From: Blasia pusilla
Lineage: Eukaryota > Marchantiophyta > Marchantiopsida > Blasiales
Direction: 5' to 3'
NCBI GenBank assembly: GCA_050084515.1
Contig: CM114275.1
Location: forward strand, 7,254,001 to 7,318,000
DNA: 64,000 nt
A program made the position numbers and the translations under genes. Of this stretch, positions 1 to 13,165 are shown in pieces. The notes beneath the pieces are model-generated. The model was not told the origin of the DNA and searched no databases. It saw only the letters and a list, made by a program, of their open reading frames with translations. Within the stretch, counting starts at the first letter, position 1. Each line of letters begins with the position of its first letter.

Positions 1-540
1 AAAAGGGTTCTATAAACCTGAATCTTAATGAGCCAGACTGGCCTAGTTTGTTCCCGAGATGAATCAACCATATTTCTACAAAATGATAAAACGTTAAAAT
101 CTAATTACACTGCTGATGATCAGTGGGTTTGATCACAGTTCTCTTCTGCTGGATATTGTTGGATGCTTACAACCAATTCTTACGTCCAGGGGTCCATCTT
201 ATTTAGTAGTATCATGACTGCTAGATTCCCTCATTTTTCCCAGTTAGGAAGCTATGTTCAAACTCTAAGCAGATCCTTTCTAAGAGCTTGAGCAATGTCA
301 CAAATAGGAAATTGTGAAATAGTCATGTAGACATGCCAGGCACATAACAAGGTTGATCCCAATCAAGAAGCTGCACAAGAAAAATATAAGCACCACAATA
401 TTCATAGCAATTTGCTTGTATGCAGTATGTAAACTGAAGCTACTTTGCATAAAAACCCTAATCTGTGGTACAAAGGACCTTATCACACGGACGTCCAGAG
501 CAAAAAAGAGAAATAAGATGATCCATGTAATACCCACCAC
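1..540 (-). other. LD: LD gene, intron and 3' part continuing off the left edge
   Basis: This stretch lies downstream (on the minus strand) of the last recognised LD exon, whose donor is near 540. The reading frame runs on for some codons but becomes hydrophobic and unlike LD, so I read it as intron. The Gln-rich C-terminal part known from angiosperm LD was not seen here and should lie beyond the left edge. Confidence 0.5.
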
Positions 541-3500
541 CTGATCCACAGATGGTACTGGTCGCCCAGGCTGCGGAGGTATCAAATTGTTTGCAGCTCC
601 CAGTCTGTCCTGTCCTAGATCTCCAGTTGTAGTTCTCGTGCCAACACCCATATTGCCATTGTTGTTTGTCTGTTTCAGTGGGTCCATTGGTTGTGCAAGC
701 ACATTCTGATTTGTCCTTCCACTTGTAGCAAGACCGTGTTGCAAAGTCAGCTGAGTGACTAGATCAGGATTTTGGAGAAGAAGTGCAAGAAGAGCCGGGT
801 CATGGGTTGCACCATTGTTAGCTGAAAGTTGTTGTAAAACCAGTTCCAGACCTTTCGCATTAGAACCCTTGCTTGACACATCAGATGGTGAATCTTGCCC
901 ACAGTAACCATTTCCAGTCCCTACATTGTTACTAGGAACTTCTGATGGCATTACATTCATATTCGACACCTTGATAGGATCTGGCTGACTTGGCTTTCCC
1001 GGTACAACTTTCCGCTGATTGTTGTCTAAGAAAATTTCAAATGTAAGACTGTCATCATAGTTTGGTTCTTCTTCCCATGGGTCCTTTGGGTCACCGGGTA
1101 TGGTGTATGCGTCTGGATAATATGCTTCTTCTTCTCGCTTCACGCGTGCAGACTGGACCTCTTTCTCTTTGCTGTCCTCTCCAGCAGCAACATTCCATTG
1201 TGGATCCGGTTGATATTCTGTGAGGATAGCCAAAGAAAACGGCGACCACAACGTTAGCAATGCAGGAAAAGGCACAAAACCAGAAGAGAATCTACTATCT
1301 TTCAATTTTATCTATTGCAAGTTCTTCTCAACTCGGCAGAATTTTTCGTGACACATACCAGGTGGAATTCTCCAACGGACCATACTGGCTCGCAAAGCCG
1401 CATAAAAGTCAACCAATTGTGTTTCTTTCGGTGGTGGGTGTTCCTCAAGTTCCTGCACAAATTCTTGTTTCCGGATACTCTCTTCATTTGCAAAATTCCC
1501 AGTTGTATCTTTTACCACATCCGTCAAAACTGTTACTTCTGCCTTATCTTCCAGTCCTGCCTCAGTGACATGTTCATGCAATCCAATCAACTGGACATTC
1601 TCTACAGGAGGATACCATGGATTTTCCAATGTGGCTGTTGTGTCCACCTTGCCTTCTAGTAGATTTTCAGCTGATTCTCTCCTACTCACTTCTTGTACAG
1701 AAATACCTGCATCACTTGACTTAGATACAACTAATTCATGAATCTGTACACCATTGCTTGTAGCAGTTAGTTCCATATGCAAATGTGGGTTTCCTAACTG
1801 ACTCCTAGTCTCAGGTAGATCTTGGGAATCTTCTAGAGGCGACACCTCTGTAAAAGCAACCGCATCCTGCTCCGACATCTTGTGAACTTCTTGTGGACTG
1901 CAGTCCATATCCCTGGGGGGTAAATTTTCTTCTGATGAAGGGGTTGTTATGAACATCTGGGTAGGATTTTGCGACGAAGTAGGAATGACCCTCTGTGAAA
2001 ATTCTTCTGGTGAAGTAGATATGATCATCTTTTGTGATATATCTTGTGACAAAGTAGGTGATATTGTTCCTTTTGACAGATCTTGTGATGATATAGGTGT
2101 CATTGTCCTCTGAAATTCAACCTGTTCTTCACTTCCTACACGCAGAGTCTGTCCCTTCCATTCATTGGGCCGGTGTTGGTTCAAAAGTGCAGCGAGTGTC
2201 TGTCTGTTACCAACTGTATATTCTGCACTTGAAGTAGATGTCTGTCTGTTGCCCAGTGTATAGCCTGAACTTGGAGAGTGGTCAGAACCCTTCTTGGGGA
2301 CATCTGCAAGCTCAGGCTTTGCTGGAGAAACAGTTTTCTTCAGTGAAACTGCCAGAGGCACTACATCCTCAGCTTGGGTAGAATCCTGCCCAGGAGCAGA
2401 TCTCCTCTTAGATTTTGTCACCGGTTCCTGCATTAGCCGTTGAAGTTTCTTTGCCTTATAAATATCATCCGTAGAGAGAGGGCGTGAGTTTTTAGAAGCA
2501 GTAACAGGCTTTGATCCTCCTCCCAAGGGGCTCTTCCCTGCCGGCTTGTCTTCCACTAAAAGAACTTTTCGGCGTTCCTTTGAATCTGGAAAAACTCTAG
2601 GTTAAGGTTTACTGTTCAGCATCATTGAACATCCTGACAAATTGCATAGCGCATCCCTCAATGGACCATCACAACCAACTGCAGCCGTTTTAGACTCTTG
2701 ACCACACAAAGCCCAACACTTCCGCCTTGCATAAAACATCGCAGCTATAGATTTCTGAAAAAAATCTTCCCGCGAGCTGAAAACAAACCTAGACATGAAT
2801 CTATTTTAATTAATGGATACGATCAGCAAGTCGCTTCCTCGAGACTGACACAGCAGCAACTGCACTCTCTGAGGGCTGCAAAGTGCTTGACCATCTGCAT
2901 GCAAACCACAGCAAACTTGAGACTATGATAGACTGTACAAAACAACACTAGAACCTTTATGTACATTACAGCAGACATGTGCATAGATTCAATGCACATC
3001 CTCACAAGTCATCTTAAGCTTATCTCCAACATTTTGACATCCATACTGCACCTTTGCTTTGAAGGCAGTGGGGTCGGCACAGAGGGTTGACTAAGAGATG
3101 AATTCTCTGGCATGCCTGCAGTCAATCCCTGAGATACACATCAAAAGATAACAAGCATGAAATACCTTCCCGAAATGCTCCTCAACAGATGTATTCCAAG
3201 GACACACAAAAACCTGTAAATATAAATTCGTTTGTACTTACATTCAAAACTGGAGAAACTGGGGTAGTCATCGTTGGTGTCTTGTCCTCTTGATTCAACC
3301 TCTCAACTGCACCATTCGCACATGACAAAGTGAAATTCCAATCTTCAAAATTTTATGTCCCCTAGGGATAAATAAGAAGCCTGCAGAACACAACTTCAAA
3401 TGTACCAACAAAAAGAGTCTCAAGTTGCAACCACATGCGCAACAAATGCCAGAACTTCCTGAACTGTACCTGCTTTTATTTTCTTCTTCCGGGGTCCAGG

Positions 3501-6500
3501 TCCACCTTGAACCACTGGAACAGTATCACTGCAAACATCCACACAGAAGTGAGAACAAGCACAATATGACAATGTTAAATGCCCAATACATACAACTGAG
3601 AAATACACCACACCATTCATTGCACAGGTCACTGCAAAGCAGGGAAAAAGCATGAGACCCTTGGTCAAGGAAACTAAGCAAACTGAGCCTGCAACAGTCT
3701 CATTGAAAACTAGTCAATGTCTCTGTATATCGACTTTCCTTGAAAGTAGATAGCCTTCAGTCACAATGAAATCACTCATAAGTCAGTGCTTCTGTTACGA
3801 AGAGGTACATCCTGACCCCAGAGAGAACATAGCAGAAATAGCGGATCAGTTCAAGACAAGCATAGAGCCCACTCAAGAGAGAAATAGACCCCTCTTATTA
3901 TATGATCACATACCGGTTTCTTTTTGGCCCTCCAGAACTCATAGGATCTGTCATATACGACAGAAGTGAGAATCCATGTTCTCGAAGATGCTTTTGATAC
4001 AAGAATCATAATAACTGACTCAGTATAATACTAAGTGGAAGTGGTTAAGCAGAACTAAAATCCTGGATGATTTAATACATCCAAAGTTACAATTCACACA
4101 TGTATCTACAACACAATCACTAGTTATTAATGGGCCATGTCGGTAACTAATTGTAGATTGAAATCATCAATCACACACTAAAAACTCAATAATCCCCAAA
4201 ACATTCAGTAGACTTGAGACAGCTCATAATGACAGAGTAACAATTCTTACTGGCTTCACCTTCTGGAACAAGCTTGCTGCTAGGAACACTTGCAGATTTG
4301 ACCCCGTCTGATTTCTGTTTTAACATTTTGCTCCATTTGGCAAGGAGTGAGCGAGCCTGCCCACCCACATCTGATAAAACAGTCATAGGAAGTTGACTCA
4401 GTCACAGCACAAAGGACCAGATCAGAAAAAATCATACCCAACACGATCTGGAAATTCTGCCCCTCCTAGTGTCAGCCATACAAAAACTTACCAGCAATGC
4501 GGTAGAATCGGAGCTTGTTCACATTCTGGACTAATGACGGCATTTGGTGTGGCACAGCATGGCTTATTGGCAAATGGGCGAAAGCCTGCAGGAACATCAA
4601 AGTTAGGATCGTCAACAATGTCATAAATAAGCTTGTCACTGAAAAGCCCCTACTTTAGCTCCACCTTTCAGAAGGTGGTGAAATGCTACAAACTTATCAT
4701 GTCAGATTAACCGAGACTACAAAACCTTCATATTCCCATTTTTCAGCGTCATGTTTCTTTTAAGCAACAAGGTAGCTCTCCACACCCCAGGACATGAAAC
4801 CGTCAATTTAGCATTCAGGTAGTAGGACAATAGATAGGGCACCTTCAGTAAGTGACGAACAACACTGGTCTGCTCTTCTGCAGCTGCTTCAACAAGCCAT
4901 CCACCAAGTACCTTCAACCCACCTTTCTCTAGGAAACTGCACAAGCCATGACAAAGTGTGAAACATTTTATTTCATTTTCACCTTGCATGAGCAGTTGCC
5001 AAATACAAGACACTGTGGGGTTCAAGGGCCCACGTAATAAAGTCTCACCGTCGAAGCATCATAACAGATGCATCTGTTTGTAATATTATTTGCAAGAGTT
5101 GTGTTTGTCCGGCAAAACTACGTTCCGCCCGCATTAAATCCAGTAGCCTCTCCATCGACTCTGCTGAAGTAAGCTTCTGAAATCCAAGATCTTTCTCCAT
5201 TCCCCTGATACTGTTAGAAACTGCAGAAGTTTGCTGCGATTGCTCAGAAGCATTCTTGATTCCTTGCCTTCCCACTTCATCATAAGCTAGCTGGACAAGT
5301 TTTCGCACCTGAGATCTTTGGGCAGCAAAACACTCCCGGACCTAGAAAGGTTCAATTCAAAACTAGATAAGGTCAGACATCAAACTGTTACAAGTTCTCA
5401 CCATATCTAAACACTGATGGAGTGACAAGGTGGCTTTCGAACACAGCAACCAACAAACTGGGAACCCTATCATTCGTGTAATACAAAATCACAAAATGAA
5501 CTCATAATCAGATCCTGACCGTTCTTTTTAGCTGAAGCACCAGGCAAGAACTTCGATACCAGATTATATTATGATGTAGGCACAAAACCAGGCTTATATG
5601 CTACAAAGTAAGGCAATTATCATCTGATGGCCACCTGAGAGAGTGTAGCCCCAGAAAAGACACTAATATCACGGGCCTCTTTCTTAGTGATTGTGTCTTT
5701 GATTGCAAAAACCTCTTGCAAGCATTTCAGAGCTTCCGGAGAGGGTACTTCTGACCTCCTTCCTGCAACATAAATTTCCTCTAGATGTCAGGAATATACA
5801 ACATAGATGGTTGAATCACAAATCCATGGAACCAAGAACCCAGCCAACTAACTTGTACCAATCCTAATTCTTCCAGCCGCAAAGTCCGAAGCCATTATTA
5901 TCCCTGAGATTGAATTTGTGAATAACTGGTTCCGTGTTTGGAAGAGATGCCCACCTCCGCCTTTCATTCCTAGAACTTCCCACACCTGAAACCAACAGAA
6001 CACATATCAGGCTTGAACACAAGATAGAACCAAGCAACCACCTACCTAGTATTGTACAAAGATTCTACATTTTCACTGAGCTGTTCAAGTTAGATTAATA
6101 CAAGGCACGTAGTTCCAAACAATCTACATTTAGGAAGTAGAGGATTACAACCCAGTCAGCTCATCACCAATGGGTAATTCAGAAACAATTATGATTTAGG
6201 TCTGATGCCTACAACATGTGCAGAAAAGCATCAGAAATCTATCATTGCCAAGACACTAGTAAGAAACATATAAATTGCACTGCACAGACCCCGAAATTGA
6301 ATAAGGACAAAAGATAGGAAAGGGGCAGAAATCTTACCACGTCTTCAGAAAGGGGATTCTTGCCTGTCAGTTGACACTGCAGTATCATTAGCCTTTGAAG
6401 TTCATCGATCTGCCACTGTACCATCTTCTTTTGGGCTTCAAGCATGCTCTCAAGCTCCACCACGTCTTCCAGTTTCTCTAACTCGCTCAAGTCTTTGCCT

Positions 6501-8320
6501 TGTATTTCTTTCAGGTCAACATCTGTCTCAGCAAGCTTCTTCTTCCTTGCACTCTTCCTGCCACGAAATGGAGACCGTGACCCGTCGAAATAGGCAGACA
6601 GGGAAGGCACTGAAGAAATGGATGGCCCAGAAGTTGTGGGTACATCCCAGAACCGACTTCCAAAAGAAACAGAAGGCACACAAGAGGGATCGACCTCATC
6701 TAATCCTGCTTTAGGAGGTGTGGCAATGGGAGAAAAGGAGGCTGGTGCTGCGTCTGATACGCGAGGATGGATGGGTGATGATGGATGTGGTACGGCTGCC
6801 ACTGAAGTATGTGCATTTACAGGTGAAGGAGCAACAAAACCAGTGGGATCGGATCCAGACTGAGGCGCAGAAATGAGTGGAACTACAGGCAGTTCGTTGA
6901 AAGAACTTCCAATGTCTACAGAACTGACGCCAGGAGCAAGACGAAGAGGAGGTTCCCTAGGAGACGCAGAGCCGGCTGAGTCCACCAAGATTTTTTGTTC
7001 GTCTTGGTTTTGCACGTAATTATGCCCACACGCAGTCGGTTCAGGTACCGCTTCGGTGTCCATAGTACAGCCTTGCTCATAAGCTACACCAGAAGTTTCA
7101 CCAGAGTCAGGAGGACGAGGCTCAAACGTCAAAGACAGAGGCTTGTTCATGACTGGGGCAGGACATCGACCTAGAGAATAATTCGAAAGAGACGAAAAAC
7201 GACCCGGTTCCACTAGAGGAGATTTGCCGTACATTTGGGCAGCCTGCGGAACATGGGAACGGATTGCAGCAGAGTGAAGAGAATCAAATGTCATGGAAGC
7301 GGATTCAAGAGCAGATGAAGATATCTCACACCGAAGTGTGTCAATCCGAGGAAACGCATCAGGTAAATCGGAGCCAAAGGCATTCGGAACCAGCCCATCG
7401 GCAGTGGTAATGCCTAACAGGAGAGAACCATCCTGGGAGGGAACAGATATGAGATCAGTTGCAATCCCGCCAGATTGCGCGGTTGTTAGTTTGAGTTCAG
7501 CTCCAGTAACATGATTTCCAATAGCTGTGGCATCAAAAGTCGGGGAACAACCAGGAGGAGGAGAACTTGCACTTAGACCTGCGTCACTAGATACTGAAGA
7601 AGCTAAGGAGGAGTCATGACAAGGAGAAACTGCTTCCCCCGTAAAATCACTATGAATTGATGCCAAGGGAAATGTCATTGTGGCGGCCAAGACGTCCACT
7701 GTTGGAGATTTAGCTGGAGCATTTTTAACATTTTGCAGCGCTAAAGATGATGGAGACGTCGTAAATTCATCCTCGTCATAAGCAGAATGCATAAGAGGAT
7801 CGGGCAGTATAGAATGGAGTGGAGGCCTATGAGGAGAACCGTTAGCCCCGCAAGAATTCGCAGGAGTGTATGAACCCCGATTGGATTCATCATGGCCCCT
7901 CTCCAAATTGATTACAAAGGAATTTGGACCTTCTGGATTACCAGGGTCACGTCGAAGGTTGAGAGAAGAGATTTCAGAGATAAAGTCCATGTCCGCTCGC
8001 TCAGATGCCAAATCTACCATAGAGTCATCGGTCTGCTTCCTCCCATCTGAGGAAGAATCTCCTAAGGAAGCCAGAACATCTGCAGAAAGTTCCATCCTTA
8101 AATCTGCGCTGAATTTAATCCCATGGCGTGACGTATACGCCTCCTGTGCTACCTCTCGTGAAATGTCAATAGGACCCTCATAGACCTGTCCTCGCATGTC
8201 CGGAGCAATATCTGAAGAAAGCTCATTGTGGACAGAAAATAGATAATCGTTTCCGGAAGAAGAGGCATCAAACGATAGACTCTCACCCGCACCTTCACCT
8301 CCGCCCGGTTCTGCTTCCAT
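541..8320 (-). CDS. LD: LUMINIDEPENDENS homologue, 13 coding exons, 3'-incomplete
   Basis: Nuclear homeodomain-like protein; in Arabidopsis LD acts in the autonomous flowering pathway. Exons inferred from GT-AG sites and frame continuity: 8320-6338, 5985-5859, 5762-5635, 5341-5049, 4936-4843, 4585-4492, 4370-4251, 3947-3914, 3528-3470, 3306-3242, 3128-3047, 2585-1359, 1217-541, about 1661 codons so far. Exon 1 ends with the conserved coiled coil (LTGKNPLSEDV). Exons 2-4 encode the divergent homeodomain (VFAIKDTITKKEARDIS). Exons 4-7 encode a TFIIS-N-like helical domain (WLVEAAAEEQTSVV; LRFYRIA; LLAKWSKML). Exon 12 starts with KERRKV and AGKSP motifs; exon 13 carries DPKDPWEEEPNYDDSLT and LLQNPDLV. 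All match LD blocks in order. The start at 8320 is the first in-frame ATG; the frame stays open upstream to 8734 but only from a GTG. Arabidopsis LD is about 950 residues and begins near the coiled coil, so some 610 upstream residues are extra. Small exons 8-11 are the least certain. Confidence 0.9.
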
Positions 8321-9010
8321 TAAAAGAAAAGGGACCCCGAAGTCCGAGACCTCCTCCTTCCCCCTACCCTTCAGTGTCAAAACCCTCACGCAAGCACAAC
8401 AATCCCTACCACCTCCACAGGGGGGGGTCAATTTCCACGCCCGGACAGAGGAATCAGAAACCGACTGGAAAAGTGCGTGCACTGAAAAAATCCCTTCAAA
8501 ATCGCGGTCGAAAACATTCCAACCAAACCGCTGCACGAATCCAATCCCATCCGTTGCAGTCCACTCCACTCCAGTCACAGGGCCCCCCGTACATAAAGTA
8601 CCCGCGAGCGAAAAAGATCCACAACGCGCTGCAACTGTCAATCCAAATTCTCCCAACCCGGCCCTCCTCGACGCCCGCGGCTCCAGACCCTTACATCCGC
8701 CCCACGCAAGACTTCTCAAATCGCTCCAATCCACGCCTCTCTCCTCCCTGATTCCGACCGCATCAATCCGCCGTGCTCATCTTCAATTCTCCTGCTCCGG
8801 AAGCAAAACCCTAACCTCCTGTGCCGCTCTCGTCGTCATACTTCGCCCTCCTCCCTCTCTCTTTCTCTCTCTCTCTCTCTCGCTCGCTCACTCGAGGCAC
8901 GCTCTTCCCTGCGCGAGGGACGCACGCACATAAACAGAGACAGGAGGCACGCGCGGGGCGGGAACACGAGCAAACGATCGATTCCTTCGTTCGTGCTTTC
9001 TCATCCTGTC
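8321..9010 (-). promoter_or_regulatory. LD 5' leader/promoter region with GA-rich tract
   Basis: Upstream of the LD ATG the sequence is GC-richer than the rest of the intergenic DNA. On the gene's strand it holds a GA-dinucleotide tract at 8851-8888. No ATG in the LD frame occurs between 8321 and 8734, so this part is probably 5' UTR. No clear TATA box was identified, and the transcription start is not visible. Confidence 0.45.
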
Positions 9011-9049
9011 CATGACTGACCGGAGCGGACTCATTCGACACTCTGACTC

Positions 9050-9690
9050 TATATTTCGAAACTCAAAAAATGCTCCATTTATTTTTAGGAATATTTATTA
9101 CGGCCCCTTAAGGTTCCACTATTTTTTTTCCTCGGCCATCTAGAGTATCCACGTGTAATAGCGTCCTCTACGCTAGAGGATCCACGTGTCTTATACACGT
9201 ATTATTTTCTTCTCCCCCTCACCCGTCTCAAAGGCAAGGGTCGTAGGCTGGTTTAAGTTATGGAGAAAACAAGTGTGCATGCCCGTTATACACGGAGAGC
9301 TATTGAAAAGTGTCATGCATGAGGTGAAGAAAATAATTGGAAGTTCTTACCTTCCCGTGAAATGAAAAATTTGAAGACAATTTGGAACTTTATGTGGTGG
9401 ATAGGAGGGGACTATGGAGGAGGAAATGGAAGGAGACGGTTAGAATTTTGCTTGTAACTCTTTCTATTCAATCTTTTCAATCTAAGGCCCAACGTGTTCA
9501 TCTTCTCAAGCTTGAATTTTGGGATCTTCTTTTTTCCATTTAAGATGGAGTTTTCCAAATTTCTTAGGATCTTTGGACCTCCTTCTCTCCTAAATATGGT
9601 CATAGGTTCCTAAACGCAATTTCACACATAACACTCTTCTTATTGTGTGATACATCGTTACCATCAATTTAAGAGATTCTTCTTTTTTTT
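9050..9690. other. intergenic, nothing recognised
   Basis: AT-rich sequence with short open frames only, none resembling a known protein. It separates the LD promoter from the LINE-like relic. Confidence 0.6.
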
Positions 9691-10472
9691 CTCAATCTTT
9701 TGATACGTGCTGGGTCCAACATTACAACCTCATTCCCTCATAGCAATCATCAATGGGTGGCGCACTTTCTCCTCACATCCTCTTTTTTGGTGTTTCCAAT
9801 TTCTTTCAGAATTTTCTCATGGAGTATCGGTTTTTGGCGTATTTGGTCCTGTTTCGATCTTCTTAACGAGCTCGTTCTTTTCATACCAAGTCGGTTTTCT
9901 AGTTTTTCTTCCTTATCCGTAGGCACTTATTTTTTGAACGGGTTTCTTTCAGGTCAATTCCTCTCAAACGTCTTCCTTGCTCTTTCAACTCTTTACCTTA
10001 TTGTTTCACCCCTACATACGTTTGCTATCTCCTTAAGGACATTAGAGATTCATATTATTCAGCCACTTCTTTCGATACCATACAGGTCACTTTTCCTTTT
10101 CAATATATTTTTATATTTCTTAAAGTAACTTTCAATCATAAATTCGTCATAGCCTAATCTTATTCTCTCCATCTAAATATCTTTGAGATGGATTCCACTG
10201 CTTTTGTTTTGGTCGCTATCCTCATGCTTTCTTAAAATCACGTTTCATATATCTTCCCTTGGCTTCAATAACTTGCCTACCTTTGCTTCTATGGCATCAG
10301 AGATGGAATTGGAAACTTCATCTACTCGCTTCTCTAGTTTTACACGCCCTCCTATAGCGTAACCTCTTCCCCTAGTTCACCTCTTTATCGTAGATCTCGC
10401 CATTTTCCTCTAGATACTAATACATTCATTACACTTGCTACTTTTTTTCTCGATTATCCTCTTCTCCTCTCT

Positions 10473-13165
10473 TTGTCTCGTCCTATTGAGCCTAATATTA
10501 ATCCATTATTACTAAATCCTACTACTTTGGCATATTCACATATCTCATCTATGCCCTTGCTTTCAACTCCCATCTATTCTACCTTTATCTCCCCTCGTCC
10601 TCCTCCTCCTTCCCCAACCTATTTATCCCCTCATCATTGTCCTTCATCACCTCATGCACCTCCCACCTCCTCTCCTTGTAATCCTTCTACTTTTACATTT
10701 GTGCCAAAGGTTCGTTGCATACCTTGTGGTAAGGAGTTTGCTCCTAATGGAATCAAAGGACGCCAGCGGTACTGTCGATCCCTAACCCGATACCACCTTC
10801 TACTGAACTCCCCACAACAATTGCTTGGACGTGGTTAAGCCAAATTGATCTCCTTCGCTCTTTCCATCTATGTCTCCTTCGTCCTTCTTACAAAGTGTCT
10901 CGGGATTGGGAGAATCTTCAAAATGAGCATATACATCAAGTAGAGGCCTTAGCTGCGGTTCATCCCACTCAACATGCCAATCGTGGGAGGCCTTCAATAA
11001 AAAAATATCTTTGGTGAAGTCTACTTTTGGGGCAAGTTGGTGAGTTTTCACGTGCGGCTCAAGCATTGGGTCCTCTCTCTCCGGAAGTTCCAAGTGCGGA
11101 CATAGTGGCTCTCTTAGAAGCTCTTCACCCTCCTTCAAGTGGTGATGCACCACCTTTTGTGGAAGACTATACATTGAATCTTGACTTGAAGGTTTTCACA
11201 AGGGCTTTTCCTCATACTCCTTGCTTATCAGCAAGCGGGCTATCATGGATGGTTTTTTATCATCTCCGCAATTGCTTTATCTTGGCAAATTCAACAAGTT
11301 GCTTTGTCTCTCTATATAAGATGTGTGCACATGTTGCGGTAGGTCATCTCCCATTCTTTATCTCTAAGATCTAAGGAGCTTGTCGTTTGTTGGCTATGGA
11401 TAAGCCTCCTTTACGTGTCCACCCTTTGGCTATTAGTGAAGTTTTATACCGCTTGGTTGGTCGATCCTTGTGCTTGCAATTTTGTCCTCACTTTAGTGCC
11501 CCCTTATTTCCTCATCGATTTGGAGTGGCAAACCCTCATGGTTGTGAGGCTGTGGTGTATGGGATTCGCTCTACTCTTGATATTCATCCACAATGGATAG
11601 CAATTCAAGTCGATGTGGCTAACGCATTCAATTAAATTTCTCGTGCGGCCAATTTTGAAGAGTTATGTTGTACAGGAGGACCACTTGCAAGGCTCTTTCG
11701 ATTTTTCCAATCCTTCTATGCCTATGATACGCCCATTATCTATTCTCATCATGTTACTTCCGAGGAATATAGTATTCTCCAATCAGTTTGTGACACGCGA
11801 CAAGGTGATCCTATGGATGGCTCACTCTTTGTCATTGCACATCTTCTTGCCCTTCGAGCATCAACCCAAGCATTTCCATTTTATCTTTTCCCTTCTATTA
11901 TTGATGACACTTACATTATAGGTCCTCCTTCTGAAGTGGTTCCTACTTATACCCATTTTTTGGAGAAACTTTCTTTCTTAAACCTTAAAGTTAAACCCAG
12001 TAAATGTCGGATATGGTCCCCTTCATACCTTCCCTCAACATTCATCCCACTTACTCTTGATCTTTCCATCTACATTGAAGGGGTTAGGGTTGTTGCGATC
12101 CCAATTGGATTCATCGACTATGTCTCAAAGTTCTTCGATGAGGCCCTTTTGAAAGACATGGAATGGCTTCATTTGCTACCTCATCTAAGGGATCCCCAAG
12201 TGGCTTATGGGATTCTTTCCCACTGTTTTCTACAACATCCTTCCTACCTTCTTCACACTTGTCCTCTCACTTCAAGATTCTTATATTGGTTGGCCTCTTT
12301 TGACGCTTCTATCTTGGCAACTTTTGGTCAACTTCTTGGCCCAAATATATTTGATGGTGTCTTGCCTTCACAATAAGCTATCTTGCCTATTTCTTTTGGA
12401 GGGGTGGGGCTTTCCTCCACGGCCACATCTGCTCCAATAGGTTATTTGGGGAGTTGGACGTTTGTGGCATCGATTAAGGCTTCAAGGTTTCTCTAAGGAA
12501 ATACACCTTTCTTGATGGATTATGTCGCCCATGTAGAGAAGGGGGGCCTGTTATTTCAACAACAATTGAGATCTTTCGGAGCTCTTCTTCCCCTTGCTAC
12601 TCAAGCAATTGTACCCCCTTTCATTCAATTGATTACGGAAGGGTTTGATCGACTTCAAGAGCATATCTGTGAGAATTTGCGCCAAATCAACATTTAAAGC
12701 ATTCCCTCTAAGGCATCTTCTGACATTCATCGAGCTCTTTTGCGTTCATGTGCAGGTACATGAGCGAGGACATGGCTTACTACAAATCCTCTTATTCTTC
12801 TATTTCGTCTTCCTTGAAGTATATTCTCGACAACTTTGCGGTTACGCCTGGACTTTCCCATCCTTCTCTATTAGGTGTGCCGAATTGTGTATGCGAAGAT
12901 CCCATTGATACAAATGGTATCCATATTCTCCAATGTGCACATGGTGGAGAACGAACGGCCACACATGATGTCATTAGAGAGGCGGTAGCATATGTGGCTC
13001 GTAGTGAGGGTACACCGTAGGCAAGGGCAGCTCCATGTCCTACCTTCAACCACACAAGCAACATGTTGTCGGAGAGTTGATCTTGTTATGTCTCAAGGTG
13101 GATTCTAGACATTAGGTGATATGGTGGTTGTTGATCCCTCACGTTCTGACTTTACTTTACAACAT
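10473..13165 (+). pseudogene. degenerate non-LTR (LINE-like) reverse transcriptase
   Basis: A multi-frame relic of a non-LTR retrotransposon polyprotein. A Pro/Ser-rich N-terminal part (10473-10838) ends in a Cys-rich segment (CIPCGKEF). The reverse transcriptase core follows across frames: motif A as QVDVANAFN (about 11604-11632, followed directly by a stop), motif B as RQGDPMDGSLF (about 11798-11830) and motif C as IIDDTYIIG (about 11896-11920). The C-terminal part has a Cys/His cluster (NCVCEDPIDTNGIHILQCAH, 12883-12942) and then RRVDLVM and LGDMVVVDPS (13070-13140), which look like a PD-(D/E)XK-type restriction-like endonuclease. Several stops and frameshifts show it is dead. The exact clade is not resolved, and element ends and target duplications were not found. 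Confidence 0.75.

Noticed and set aside
8321-8734. LD protein starting at 8734, 138 codons upstream
   Set aside because: The codon at 8734 is GTG on the coding strand and no ATG occurs in frame until 8320, so this part is most likely 5' UTR.
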